A DNA stretch of 64,000 bases from Pseudisothecium myosuroides. Lineage: Eukaryota; Streptophyta; Bryopsida; Hypnales; Lembophyllaceae. Below the pieces are notes generated by a model. It was not told the origin of the DNA and searched no databases. It saw nothing but the letters and a program-made list of their open reading frames with translations. The translations under genes and the position numbers were made by a program. Shown here piece by piece: positions 38,093 through 49,667 of the stretch; the stretch's first letter is position 1, and each line of letters opens with the position of its first letter. Where the stretch lies: positions 24,304,001-24,368,000 of the forward strand of contig OX637293.1 in NCBI GenBank assembly GCA_951799445.1. Direction: 5' to 3'.

Positions 38093-38708
38093 GACTCATT
38101 TCTACTACAAGGTCAGATTTAGACAAAAAAATTGGCAAAAAAAGGGAGTGATTACCATTTCGTTAAGGAATTACACCTCAACTTGTCCAAACAAGCACTT
38201 GTGCATGGTTCCTGTTATTAAGGTATCTCAGTTTTTGTTGGCATCGAAAGGGGATTCCAGATTTTCTTACCATGCATTTTTTGGACATTGTACGAATAAA
38301 TCTCAAATCTCCAAAGTGTTGAGAATAGGGGTACCTGAAACTGACACTAGGCTCTTATCAATAGGAGCTGCACATTTTACGCAAAAATATGTACGAGTTG
38401 ATTTTGCAAACAAGTGGCAGTTAAATGCAGTTACCTTGATGGGGGTGCATGTAAGTTGGCGTTTGGAATTTACCCTTAGAAACAAGGTAGACAAAAATCA
38501 CTCAGATTTTGTCATTGAATTTCATTCAATTCTCAAGTAGTTGGACATCCATGGGTCAAAATGTCACACTTATCAATATTCAGTATTTTGTCATGTGGTA
38601 AATCTATTGCAAAAGCAAATTTCTATAGGAGATGCGTAATAATAAATACAAGAAATTTAGAGTCTTGTGGGTCAAATGATTGGAATTTCTTCTATTTGGG
38701 CCCAAAAC

Positions 38709-38784
38709 AGGCAATGTTGTAGCAATGGTGACAAAACAACAAAGTAAGGCAATGTTGTAGCAATGGTGACAAAACAACAAAGTA
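38709..38784. repeat. Exact 2 x 38-bp tandem duplication
   Basis: The unit beginning AGGCAATGTTGTAGCAATGG occurs twice head to tail with no difference, implying a recent duplication or recent homogenisation. Confidence 0.95.
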
Positions 38785-39740
38785 GAGAAAAGGCGAGGAC
38801 CATAAAGTTCCAATAGCTAAAGTGGAAGGATCCCTCCTTCCTTTGAGTCTATATATTCTCTCTACTTCAATGGAAGAGAATAAGTAATGGTTCAAAAGTT
38901 TAGAAAGTTTTAATATCCAATGAGAATAAGACATAATTTCTAGACAATAGTTGCATGTTGAGGTCCATTACTCTAAAGAAATAATCTCTTTTACTTAATA
39001 GAATTGTAACATGTGATTATAGGAATGGTTGTCCATTTGGATCTTCAAAACTTTCAATAAATGGGGATTGTATTTAGGATGATAAGGAGAAAAGCATGAA
39101 AAGTGTGCATTTTTGTTTGGGGTAAAAATACTTGGAAAAACTTGCTTGTTATATTCATGGTGTGGTGTGACAACCTTGTCTTGATATTGTTGTTACATTG
39201 TTTGAAGTATAGTGATACTAAAATACTTGTACACAATGTTGGTATCTTTTTTATCTATAGCCTTGTTAAAAGAGGTCAAATGGTGGTTTTGAATTGATGG
39301 GGGAGTAGGCCAATTGCACCAATGTGAACGTCAATGAAGTAAGGAGTTTGAGTTTGAGTAATGTTTTTTTCCACTAAAAAATTGAATTGTCCCTAGAGCC
39401 TCTTATAGCTTTGAAGTTGCACTATTGAAGGAAAAAGACTGAAGTTTGATGATGACGACTATCACAATGCCACCAATCATGATATGCCATGAAATTTGTA
39501 CAAATAAATCAAAGGCCTCAAAATTTCAATCTTAGACTTTTCTAACAAAATTTAAACAAATAATTAAGTGCTATCAATGTGTATCCATTAATTGTGGCTA
39601 CAATAGAATTTGTCTTAATGCATATTCTTTGATTGCATAATTGTCAAGTATGCAAATTATAAGTTGGCCTAATTTCAAATGAGTTGGTCCTACAACAATA
39701 TTCCAAACTCAAAATAAAAGTACTCCAACAAACTTTAATA

Positions 39741-39900
39741 AACCTAGCTTCTCCAAATGCATATCCTTTCTATGTGCATACATGACCACCAATCCTGACA
39801 CCATGCACTAGAACAAGTTAAACCTAGCTTCTCTAAATGCATATCCTTTCTACATGCATACTTGACCACCAATCTTGGCACCATGCGCTAGGACAAGTTA
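39741..39900. repeat. 2 x 80-bp tandem duplication
   Basis: Units 39741-39820 and 39821-39900 start AACCTAGCTTCTC and end ACAAGTTA, with a handful of substitutions between them. Confidence 0.92.
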
Positions 39901-40293
39901 TATTGCATTAGTTTGTATATCTACCAATTCAGACCATAATTTGAAAGACATGTTGAATGGCATGTTTTTAATCTCATCTTCCAACAATAGGAGCCTTAGT
40001 GTAAAGACGGTCAACACAAGTTATATAATTATATACGCTTTACCATAATTATAAATGTTTCCATGCAAGGCATTTTCACAACATTTTAACCTTGCAAAGA
40101 CACAACCCTCTATGACCAAGGTAGTCACCAAAATTCTCCAATTATTGGACCAATAGGTGTATTCTCTTTTTCTATAGTTAACAATGAAGTCATCCATTGG
40201 ATCACTCTAATCCATACCGTCCTTATGGAATTAAAATTGTATGGTTGGTTGGTTTATACAAGACTAGATTTAAAGTAGGATAAAGTAATTGTA

Positions 40294-40529
40294 CAATAAA
40301 ACCTCTCTTAGTGCATAGTGTTAAGACTATGCACTAAGAGAGGTTAATGCATTAGGAGAGGTGCAATAATGTTTACTACCTAACGTGGCTTCTAACTATA
40401 GGGCCTCCAACCCCATGGCTTCTAACTACAAGGCCTTCAACCACTGTTCAACAATAAAGGCTTCAAAGTACAATCTTTCTTAATGCATATTATGCACTAA
40501 CAGAGTATGCACTAAGAGAGGTTCTACTG
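40294..40529. mobile_element. MITE with CTCTCTTAGTGCATA ends and TA target site
   Basis: The left arm CAATAAAACCTCTCTTAGTG and right arm CACTAAGAGAGGTTCTACTG are inverted repeats; TA flanks both. Extra copies of the CACTAAGAGAGGTT motif lie inside, so the element folds back on itself. It is about 400 bp beyond the 3' end of the omega-amidase gene. Confidence 0.78.
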
Positions 40530-40926
40530 TATAAGTAATCTCACACTAGCAGAAACATGGTCTCCAGACTGGAAAATGACTGTCCGACATCCACAAGTAG
40601 CATTCTCATGGATCATTCCATGAAATCTCATAGACCGTCAAAGAAGTTTAGAAATTTAAAGCACTGTATAAGAGAAACAAATATAGGATAAGTACAGCCA
40701 TTACTCATACGAGTATTACTTCAATCCTCTACGGCACCAAACTCAGAAAAAGCACCGGTGTGTAGGCTCGTAAGTCCTTTTTTCTTTTCTTTTTTGTGCA
40801 CATATCGCAACCGGAAGTAATTAATAAATGTACCAACTCCAGCCCTCTCTTTCTCCAGCACCAAGCTTACAACTTCCTCTTGGCAATACTTGGTGATGAG
40901 GTCGATAAACGGCACTGCTCTGAGAT

Positions 40927-43900
40927 TCAAGAGGATTTCAACACGTGTTCTCTAGTAACATCAATGAGGTGGTACAGGTCGCCACGTCTTTGGGACTCCA
41001 ATGGCATGTTTAGCCTGCCAAAAGAAAGAAGAAAAAACCAACCTAGTCAGTGATGTCAATCGAGAGCCAAGCAACAAATCGGAGCTACTACAACAATAAA
41101 TGCATTGAAACCGTGGTTGCTGCAGAGCCCATGCACAATTTCCATCGCCTAATATGAGAATGGAGTACTACATCAAAAGTCTATGATATAAGTAGTAATG
41201 TTACGAAGTTGTGAGATATCAACAGTAGAAAAAGGAGAAGGTTCAACCTTCTTGTATCGATTTGAGAATAGTCAATGTCTGCAAAGATTGTAGCTTCCTC
41301 ATGCTCAGTGGTAGCTAAGATCTCGCCAAACTGTTTCATTACAGGATTCAACATAATATATGTAAGCAAACTTTCCCGCAGATCACAACGAAAGTTCCGA
41401 GTAATATTTGTTGCCTAAAAGCTTGCTCCACGACACGCAACCATTGAAATTGAACATGCAAAAGCCGGATCAATTAACATGAATCTGCAAATCTTAAGTC
41501 AGAAGGCATGAAACCACTCACAGGGCCAACAACAGTAGAATGACCCCAAGCAATGTAGCTAGAGCTAGTATCGCGGGCTGGCGAACAAGTCACAACAAAT
41601 ATCTGTAGCAGACATTGCCAATGAACAGTACGTCATCAAGCCAAACGCACAAAGCCTAGAGTATCCCTGAAATCATTGAAAATCCTCCGGTACTCCGAAT
41701 TCTGAATGCACAGAAACAAATTAAAACAACCTGCGACAATCTTACTGATCTCAGCCTCATGCCCAAAAAACTGATCCAAAATTAAAGGGGACTTTCTTGA
41801 AGATAGCAACGATGTACCTGGTTGTCCACAGCTCTGGAATAGGAGAACGCCAAGAACACGCATGTTCAAGCAAAAACAATGAAGGTCAGATTGGGGACGC
41901 ACACAAACATTTAGCTATCAACCATAAGAAAACAAAAATAGGAAAATATGACAAAAAGTGTTGCAAATTGGCGCTGAACCTGGCCTTTTGCAAAAGCTCC
42001 CAGTGAAGAGGGCCCGTAGTCATGTTGAACGCCCCTGGATAGCAGATGATGTGTGCGCCTGGACAAAGCTTAGGAACTTTAGAGCGATCCTGGAACATAA
42101 CAAAATGTAGAGATGTTGTAGATGGAGAAGATTATAACTGAAAAGACGGAGAGGAGGAAATGAGAGATTACCACGAGCGGCATACAGCATCGCCATCTCA
42201 GGAAAGCGAATATCATAGCAGATTCCAACTGCTACTCGCCCGACATCTGCACATGGTTTAAGCGAGATACTTACCAAAACTGGTAAAACATTCACAAGCT
42301 TTTGAAACAAAGAGTTCCTCGAAATTAAACAAAGCCTCAAAAATAAAACGAATAACCAAACATCAGATACCGCAGAGCAACAAACTCACCTGTGTCGACA
42401 ACACAGAGTCCTTCTCCAGGAGTTAACGTATCAGATTCTTTATACGTGATCTTCCCGGGTATGTCGATGTCAAACAGATGAATCTGACCACGCTCAACAG
42501 CATTAACCATGTTATTGTCCTCTGCCTGAAGTCTAATCATAGCAATTGTCAACCGGTTGAGCAGACAATAACATTCTTCAAAGGAGCTGCTAACACCCAG
42601 GGTCCATCTGCTATTTCACGGAAGAATTGGGGTACACAACCTCCCCCAATCCTCTAACATCTTTCTTTGGCACAGATCCTCTTACATGTATCCCGAGTTC
42701 AAGAATTAAAGGTGAATACACTTGCAGACAAGTGTAATGTACTGCCAACCACACTGCTGTAGATACAGCGAAAAAGGCGGGAGGTCAACACTGCTCCAGA
42801 ATATAATATCCCAATATATTTTCTTCTGTGTCATACGCATAATTTAGCAGTAATAAGCAGTATAAGTATTCAAAATAGAGCTGTATGAGGTTTCAGTACC
42901 TTGCGGAACTTGGCCTTCATTTCTCCATTCTTGTCAAAGACACAACAAGTGTTGTACAAGTTACCACCACTTCGCTCAGGAATCGAACCAGCGACGATAG
43001 TGACTTGCTTCTTCCGCGCAACCTCAGCTAGCATAGCCGTGGACGGAGAGGCTTCCGGTCCAGCATCAATGTCTTCTGAATAGGTTCGGAAGCTGTCAGT
43101 CACGTATGGACAGTTCCACATCTCCTGATATCATGTCAAGCTTTCATATCAATGAGAGAGAATGCCAGGTAGAAAAAAAGTAGAGGGTAAACCACTCCAT
43201 TAACTGGCTTAACCAACGTAAGCCAACTCTGCACAAGGATGTAAGCCTTAGTCTCAGTAACCTTAAGGACTGGCAGAACCACAAGAAATTGGTTGGTTTA
43301 TCACACATAAAGAACTAACGAATTTGCACTAATTGCCATCCAAAGCTTGGTTTAAACCAACTTCAGTTGCATGCGGTGACTTAACTCCAGCTCCCATTCA
43401 ATCACTTCTATGATTGAAGCTGTCCCTAGTAAGTCACTCAAAATACATTGCCACAAAGTCGACAATTTACGTGGAATCCAGAAGCCAATATCAAGACTTG
43501 GCATAGTTTCCCCTGTTCAAGAACGAAAAACTCACAGGAAGAACAATAAGCTGGGCCCCATTATCAGCAGCAGCCTCGATTCTCTCTCGTGCATGAGCGA
43601 TGTTCGCTTCCTTGTCAGATGTAACGAACAGTTGACATGCTGCAAGTTTGTACTGCGCACATACATCACCACAACAAACTCAGATTCAATCTTCTTCCTG
43701 AAATGATGAATTGCCAACATCAAACAGGTATTCATGTTCTACTATGGTTGGGATGCTTCAAAACCGTCCCTGCTCAAGAAGCAAGCGTCCTCTACGCAAA
43801 TCTGAAGCAGGAAAGCTATTGGATTTAGAAATGCACAGTTGCTGTACATTTTAGGATTGTGAAGCTCTTAGACAGCACCAGGGACAGAAGTAGTATAGAG

Positions 43901-44703
43901 GACCTGCCCTGCAGACCTGACATTCTATAAGGTATGAAAGGCAACAAATTCCTATAAAAAATAAAGAGGACCCTAGAGTATTTACTTAAACCGGAGTTCA
44001 ATCAAATCGTTCCATAAGGGACAGCTCTGTACTTATTTCATTAGACCTCCAGCGGGATGATCTGCACAGTCTAGACCGCGAACCTTAAACACTGCTTGCT
44101 CCACTTTGAAGGGTATGAGATTCATAAGGGTATTCGAAGTATTCAAAGCATTAACCCTAGAGGAAGAGGAAGAAACCATACAGTATGTTGGGTTTCCACC
44201 TCTTATCTAGTACAAAACAGCCAAGCAGCTGTGCATTCCAACTTCAGAAATCCATGAAATATTCAACTGGACCCCAAATTCTTAATTCAAATCCAACTAA
44301 CAATTCCAGCTTGAATCAGAATGTTGAGATCAATTTGACGCTTCAAGCACCTGCTTCCTTATGTCGTGGAAAACTTGCACCAATATAAGAAGATAGTGCT
44401 ACACCCTAATCGGCAACATACCTTTCCACCATTTGGCGACTTGGGAAGAGGCTCCGAAGGCGGTTGTCGTGCCAAGCTGGGCTGGCAATCAGGCGCCATA
44501 GCTACTGCAAAACCTCTCCTTGAAACTAAGGTCCGGGACAAGGACTTCGTCAAATGGTGAAGAAACCCACGACGACGAGAATACGTCAAAGCTGCTACAG
44601 GAAATTCTCTCCTGCTAAAAGATGAAGCACCCAAGTGAAAGCTCTGTGGAAGCAAACAGCAGCAAGTGAAGCTTGGGATGTGGCCGATCAGACGCGCCCT
44701 CAT
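40927..44703 (-). CDS. NLP3: Omega-amidase / nitrilase-like protein NLP3 (10 exons, 379 aa)
   Basis: Exons (5' to 3'): 44703-44422, 43652-43536, 43124-42900, 42483-42390, 42246-42172, 42058-41980, 41833-41818, 41602-41522, 41330-41248, 41014-40927; phases agree throughout. The carbon-nitrogen hydrolase catalytic triad is complete: Glu134 (in LPEMWNCPY, across an exon junction), Lys208 (FRKIHLFDID) and Cys249 ([10 protein letters not shown]). [18 protein letters not shown] is typical of the Nit2/omega-amidase branch, which hydrolyses alpha-ketoglutaramate and alpha-ketosuccinamate. The first 70 residues, rich in Ser and Arg, resemble a plastid or mitochondrial transit peptide; an internal Met (MAPDCQ) would give a cytosolic form. 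Length fits Arabidopsis NLP3. Exon 7 is a 16-bp microexon encoding AVDNQ plus one base. Confidence 0.93.
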
Positions 44704-45107
44704 TGTACAATCAATTCAGCCCACCAGCTCACGTACCAACCCCTGCAATACATTCAAAAAACCCAATCCACCATCTTACACACATAACCGAAGAATCCCA
44801 TCAAGGAATTCTCTGAACCCTTGCATCCACCATGACCTCTTCACTTGGTTTCATTAGCTAATTTAACAATGGGAGAGACGCAATGGAAGAGGATTCACAC
44901 GCAATTTGCTATCAACGCACCAAATTTTGTAGGTCTTGATGTTTACTGTGAAGATGTTCGTGAACTGAATGGCCGATCTCTACAGCGAGCGAGCGAGCTC
45001 CGGGCATGGCGAAGGAGCTGCGGATCCACGCACATGGCACAGGCAGGTTGGAGCCGCGTGGAGCCGCTCTCACGAGGTTCTGACCTTCTTCAAGTAGAAG
45101 TAGAGAG
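44704..45107. other. Upstream region of the omega-amidase gene
   Basis: Probable promoter and 5' untranslated region of the minus-strand gene. A plus-strand open frame from 44845 runs on into a MITE and has no recognisable domain, so it is not called. Confidence 0.5.
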
Positions 45108-45109
45108 TA

Positions 45110-45399
45110 AGGGAGGTGACACTTTAAGAGCTGATTGCATTTTGGGTGAAGCTAAACTCCTTGAAGCAATTTTCAGTAAATTTTGGTAGAAAAAAAAATG
45201 GAATTAGCATCTAATGCAAGTCGTTTCATATTTTTTGGACCTTTGTGGAATTAGTTACAAATTTTTGAAGTTGAAGCGCAATGGTTTCTAAAAGTGACCC
45301 CCTCCTAAAATGTACACTTTAGTACATTGAAGAAAGTAAAATGTACCTCTGTGTTAGAGGTCGCTTTTAGAGCCAGGTTGCTTTTAGAGCCACCTACCT
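45110..45399. mobile_element. MITE with AGGGAGGTG ends and TA target site
   Basis: The left end AGGGAGGTGAC and right end GCCACCTACCT are inverted repeats, flanked by TA (45108-45109, 45400-45401). The interior matches the reverse complement of 16884-17197, so this is a second family member. Confidence 0.78.
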
Positions 45400-45448
45400 T
45401 AGAAAATTTCCACCACATGTAACATTATGACATGTACCAAAAAAAATA

Positions 45449-46021
45449 CTCCCTCTGTCCCACTAAAAAACCTCCAAAAAGCTTCCCCATGAGGAATTAA
45501 CTATATTTTTAGTCTTTGTGTCAGTGATACATGCATTCAAAAACCAGCAACCCATCCCTTAAATCTATGCAAAATCTCTAGCTTAGGCGCCGTTGCTTAG
45601 GCACCTAAAATCTATGCAGAAAGTATCATATTTGAACATAATTTGTAAATGCCGCCAGCTTCATCATTCTTGATGATTTAAAGGTTGGTGGCAACAATGG
45701 GATTCTAAGAACATCTGTCTAAACCTAAATATCCACAAGAAAGAAACCTGGTCCACTTCATGAACAAATTTTCATAGCGCCGAAGTGGTCACCGAATCCA
45801 TCATCAATACTATTGTCTGAGGAAGCACAACAAGTATAAGGTGCCTCATGTGAGTAAGGCCAAGTTTTCTAGGAAAAAAATACTCCCTGATCTCTTGACT
45901 TGCCCCTACAAGGTCGTTTGACACAACCAACGCTTATTTAGTGGTTGAAATCATAAAACGGAGCTTTTTAGTGGGACAAGAATTGTGCTTCATTTGGAGG
46001 TTTTTAACGGGACAGAGGGAA
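45449..46021. mobile_element. Stowaway-type MITE
   Basis: Starts CTCCCTCTGTCCC and ends GGGACAGAGGGAA; TA on both flanks (45447-45448, 46022-46023). The inverted repeat extends inwards (ACTAAAAAACCTCC against GGAGGTTTTTAACG). Canonical Stowaway ends, 573 bp, non-coding. Confidence 0.9.
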
Positions 46022-46608
46022 TATATATTTAACTTGATTGTCACCTTTTGGGCTATTAATAATAATATGTGTTCTAATTTTATATTATAAAAATGTCCTT
46101 TCTATTACCTTATTGTATTAAATTTCATATATAGTAATCTTTTGCAATTTCAAAATTATAATATTTTAAATCACTAAAGTTCTTTTAGAATTATTTTTTT
46201 ATGAATTATTATTACTTTTTAGATATATTTCTTTATACTTGGTGATGTTGCTATTATGTCCACTTTAGTTTTTGTTACTTTAGTCATCTCCATTTACAAC
46301 CAAAGTGTTATATCTATCATATTCTAAATTTTCAATCCTAATACATTGACATTGCTGATAGCATGATTTGTTGATATTAGTAGAAAGATTGGTCTTCAAG
46401 CACCAAGGAATCACTATTTAAGAATGGTATCTAAGGTCACTATTGACACTAAGCCAGTACTAAAGCATGGTGCTTTAAATCATTATTGACACCAAATTAA
46501 GGTGGCATGGACACATCTGTTACCATTGAGCATTTAATTCCATACTCATATAAATGTGTAATGACATCATACACTCTAGAAGACAGATGTACACCAGCAA
46601 AAGGGACG

Positions 46609-46739
46609 TCACACCTTCTTCACGCGAAACGATCAATGGAGATGCCAATGGGAATGTCTTAACAGCTCCCCACTGGCTCCTTTTTTGTCTCACCAACTTC
46701 TCATTCTTTTGCAAAGTTTGCTTCTCAGAGAAGGTGTGA
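46609..46739. repeat. Short inverted repeat, possible small MITE
   Basis: TCACACCTTCT at 46609-46619 and its complement AGAAGGTGTGA at 46729-46739 bound a 131-bp unit. GGGA lies outside the left arm and TCCC outside the right, extending the symmetry. No clear target duplication. Confidence 0.45.
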
Positions 46740-46970
46740 CTATCCCTAATGTAGGACAGGGCGGTGCATCCTTAGAAGACATCAATGCCCCAAGGGAGTG
46801 ACTTAGAAAAATTTAGCATGTTACGTGTGGCCAAGGATATAGTACATTTTATTCATTGTTCCTAAAATTTTGAAAAATATTTGAGATAATATATTATAGA
46901 GAAATAGGTGAATCACAATTATAATAAATATAGAAACATAAATAATCTGGCCAATTTGATTTTCTTAGAT

Positions 46971-47118
46971 CTAATGTACCATGAAGTAAAAGTATCCTCA
47001 GATTGGGGCTATGAGTAGGGTCTATATTCTCACCAGCTATTGTACTAATGTACCGTGAAATAAAAGTATCCTAGGCTGGAGCTATGAATAGGATTTGTAT
47101 TCCTACCTTGTACTGCAC
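46971..47118. repeat. 2 x 74-bp diverged tandem duplication
   Basis: Units begin CTAATGTACCATGAAGTAAA and CTAATGTACCGTGAAATAAA and share AAGTATCCT and CTATGA-TAGG blocks. Confidence 0.85.
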
Positions 47119-47218
47119 TAAATACAAATGGATGAATGTGGTGGTTTTTGGGTCATTTCTTCCAATGTGGATGAATTTAAAAAAAATTGGCTTGTTTTGC
47201 TTAGGTCGTCTCTCTCAT

Positions 47219-47413
47219 TCTACATTGAATAGGGGTATTAAGGGGACCCATACTAATTAATCAACATTTCACACTATATAAATATCTACCTTTTATCTAC
47301 ATCAATAGTTATTGAAGTGTCTTGGGGTTGTACATCATGTTTCAAACATCTACATTTTTCGAAGATAAGTCCCTTTAATTGTTTGGTCCCCTTAATACCC
47401 CTATTCAGTGTAG
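47219..47413. repeat. Inverted repeat with 29-bp arms around a ~137-bp loop
   Basis: The left arm (47219-47247) includes GAATAGGGGTATTAAGGGG; the right arm (47385-47413) is its reverse complement with one mismatch in 29. A transcript would form a long near-perfect stem. It could be a MITE remnant or a small-RNA precursor; nothing in the sequence decides. Confidence 0.8.
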
Positions 47414-48143
47414 TAGGATTTATTTCATGGCAGATCGAATTTGAGTCACATTGGTTTCTGTGTATTGCTGCAAATGAAGGTAGTGTTACATGATGCATTC
47501 CAGTTGATTTGTTGTTCTATCTTTGTGTTTTGTGTTATTTGGGTGCAAGAGTCACATTCATTGTAGATAGTAAGTATGTTTTGAATTCCTACGCAATGGC
47601 ATTTATTTATGATATCCTCTATGTGTCCACAACCTTCATTTTGAACTCAATTTGTTAGGTGTTTAGCAATGTTCTATGGTACCATTGATATCACATATTT
47701 TGCGGTATTTTGTTATTTATAAGGTATAGTTTATTACATATAGGGTGTTTCCAATTCAAAATCCTTTAATCATAATGAAGTAATGGTATGAAAAATTGGT
47801 CTATCATTCAAATTCAAAGTAAGTGTATGGTACTTAAAATTATGACAAATTAGAAAATTAGGTAATAATATGGTCTATTTAATTAGTCCCCTCTATCAAA
47901 ATACTTCCATAAATAATATTCCCAAGTCACACATGATATGCAACCCCCCTTAAGAGTTACCTCCGGTAATTTATGCCTATCGATGTGAGAATCTGGAGCA
48001 GGTGATGCATTGATTACTTCTTTTCCAATTCTTCTCTGAAACTCAAATTAGAGACTTCAGCAAAGAGTTGAGAAGTTTCTATTGTTAGGAAAAAAATTAG
48101 CCCTCAAAAGAATTGTGAGTTCTTTAACAACAAGGAACATTGG

Positions 48144-48144
<1 letters not shown>

Positions 48145-48203
<59 letters not shown>
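48145..48203. repeat. (TA)n microsatellite, about 59 bp
   Basis: Uninterrupted TA run of about 29 units. Confidence 0.95.
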
Positions 48204-48205
<2 letters not shown>

Positions 48206-48993
48206 CAGCCAACATACTACAAGGCCTAATTAGCATGGGATAGTTCAATTAAATAATTGAAAAAAATATTAAAAAACACATAAAATTATAATATTGTCAC
48301 GTTTGATGTAGCATCAATGCTGCCACATTTGCTACCACATTAGACTACTAATTTTGAATTATTTTTAAATGTTTTTTATTATAATAGTTAAAATTAAAAA
48401 TAAATAAATAAATTATTGTGGCCAATATTCATCATTGATGATGAATAGTGGCCACTATCCCTCAAAAGGGCTGTGAGTTCTATTGATAAAAACTCCTCGA
48501 AGGGAACATGTCCTATAAGGGCTCATTTTTTTTCTAATGTCTTTTCAACAAATAAATCTATGCACTCATCATAAGAGAAGGATATGACCAAATACTCATG
48601 GTATCAGTGCTCGTTGTAATGTTTGAACAATCTTACTTCTCTTTAATTTCTTAGTTTACAAGGCTCAAGAAATTTACTAGACATAATGTCAAATAGTTTC
48701 TTTCAATTGAAACTTGAATGTCCAAATTTGTACTTTGAAGGAAAGAGTTATGAGCTTTTCGAGCGAAAAAAAAGAAAGTGAATGACACGATTAACTTGAA
48801 ATTTGGACTCTTGAAGAGTTGTAAGTTAGATATTATTATTGCCTTGTTGCATGATTTGTAAATTATTTTGCTTTTTAGCTTATTAAGATCAATACACTTG
48901 AGGTCTAGTACATGAATACTGTTGGCAAAGAATTTGAACTAGGATTTGCAAGTATATATTGGATTTAAATCAAAGTATCCACTTTTAGAGTGA

Positions 48994-49113
48994 CCAATGG
49001 TTAAAGTAAAGATGGTTTCGAGGATGTTGTAATAGGAATCACGATGGTGGTATCTAGTCTACCGAACGTTCTATTTATTCTCACAGACATCGTAAGCTTC
49101 ATGTACATTGTTT
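48994..49113. repeat. Dispersed ~120-bp repeat, copy 1
   Basis: Closely matches 61596-61720 in the same orientation, including TCTACCGAACGTTCT and a GATGGTTTCG block. On the minus strand both copies keep the same open frame of about 35 codons (MSVRINRTFGRLDTTIVI here). Origin unknown. Confidence 0.8.
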
Positions 49114-49667
49114 CTCAAATTCCTTCAGAAAGTAGACTAATTCAGTAAGCTGAACCTTCAAATTGAGTCAAGTTGAGATCAAGCTTCATCTTCAGCGGGG
49201 AGATTTAGGTCTGAGCTTTGACTTGTCTTTCAAAATTTGACAAATCCAAAGTTCGTACAACTAGGGCTTGCAAGCAAAAGTTTTGAGCATATTCCAGTTT
49301 TAAACCTCAGAAGAAACACTTCACAAGTGGTTCTGAGATACGATAGGCCCCCATGTGACAAACCTCATTGCATATGTACTATGCACAACTCGCTAACCAG
49401 CTCACTTGGAAGACTCTTAGGGACAAAACAAGGGAAACAGAAATTATTTATGAGAAAATTGAAAGTATGAACAAAAACCAAAAAAGTGGCATTTTGGTCT
49501 CCCTGTCAAAAGGAAACTGCCAAGTGGTTGATTACTGTTGTAAGTATACGATGAAATGCTACCTTCACCACAAAGTACACAAATGAGGTCTGGTAGATTC
49601 CAAGACGAATTCCCGAAAAATAGTAAGGAAACTCATAAATCTATTGGCAAAACTGCAGAATATAGAT

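Larger units (their letters stand above)
38093..40926. other. Spacer between gene C and the omega-amidase gene
   Basis: The two genes point towards each other, so both 3' regions lie here. The first 450 bp keeps an open frame overlapping the end of gene C in another phase; no family is recognised and it is treated as untranslated. Two local tandem duplications and one MITE are listed separately. Confidence 0.5.
46024..49667. other. AT-rich spacer with several inverted and tandem repeats
   Basis: No gene seen between the Stowaway element and the last exon of the small membrane-protein gene. Contents listed separately: a short inverted repeat at 46609-46739, a tandem pair at 46971-47118, a long-armed inverted repeat at 47219-47413, a (TA)n run at 48145-48203 and a dispersed repeat at 48994-49113. 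Confidence 0.5.

Noticed and set aside
37640..38138. Minus-strand frames of 142-148 codons under the zinc-finger last exon
   Set aside because: They are antisense shadows of the Cys/His-rich exon on the plus strand.
38025..38540. 171-codon open frame overlapping the end of the zinc-finger gene
   Set aside because: Its first part is an out-of-frame reading of the CCHC exon; the rest matches no family I know. Treated as 3' untranslated sequence.
44845..45189. 114-codon plus-strand open frame
   Set aside because: It runs into the MITE starting at 45110 and sits in the upstream region of the omega-amidase gene.
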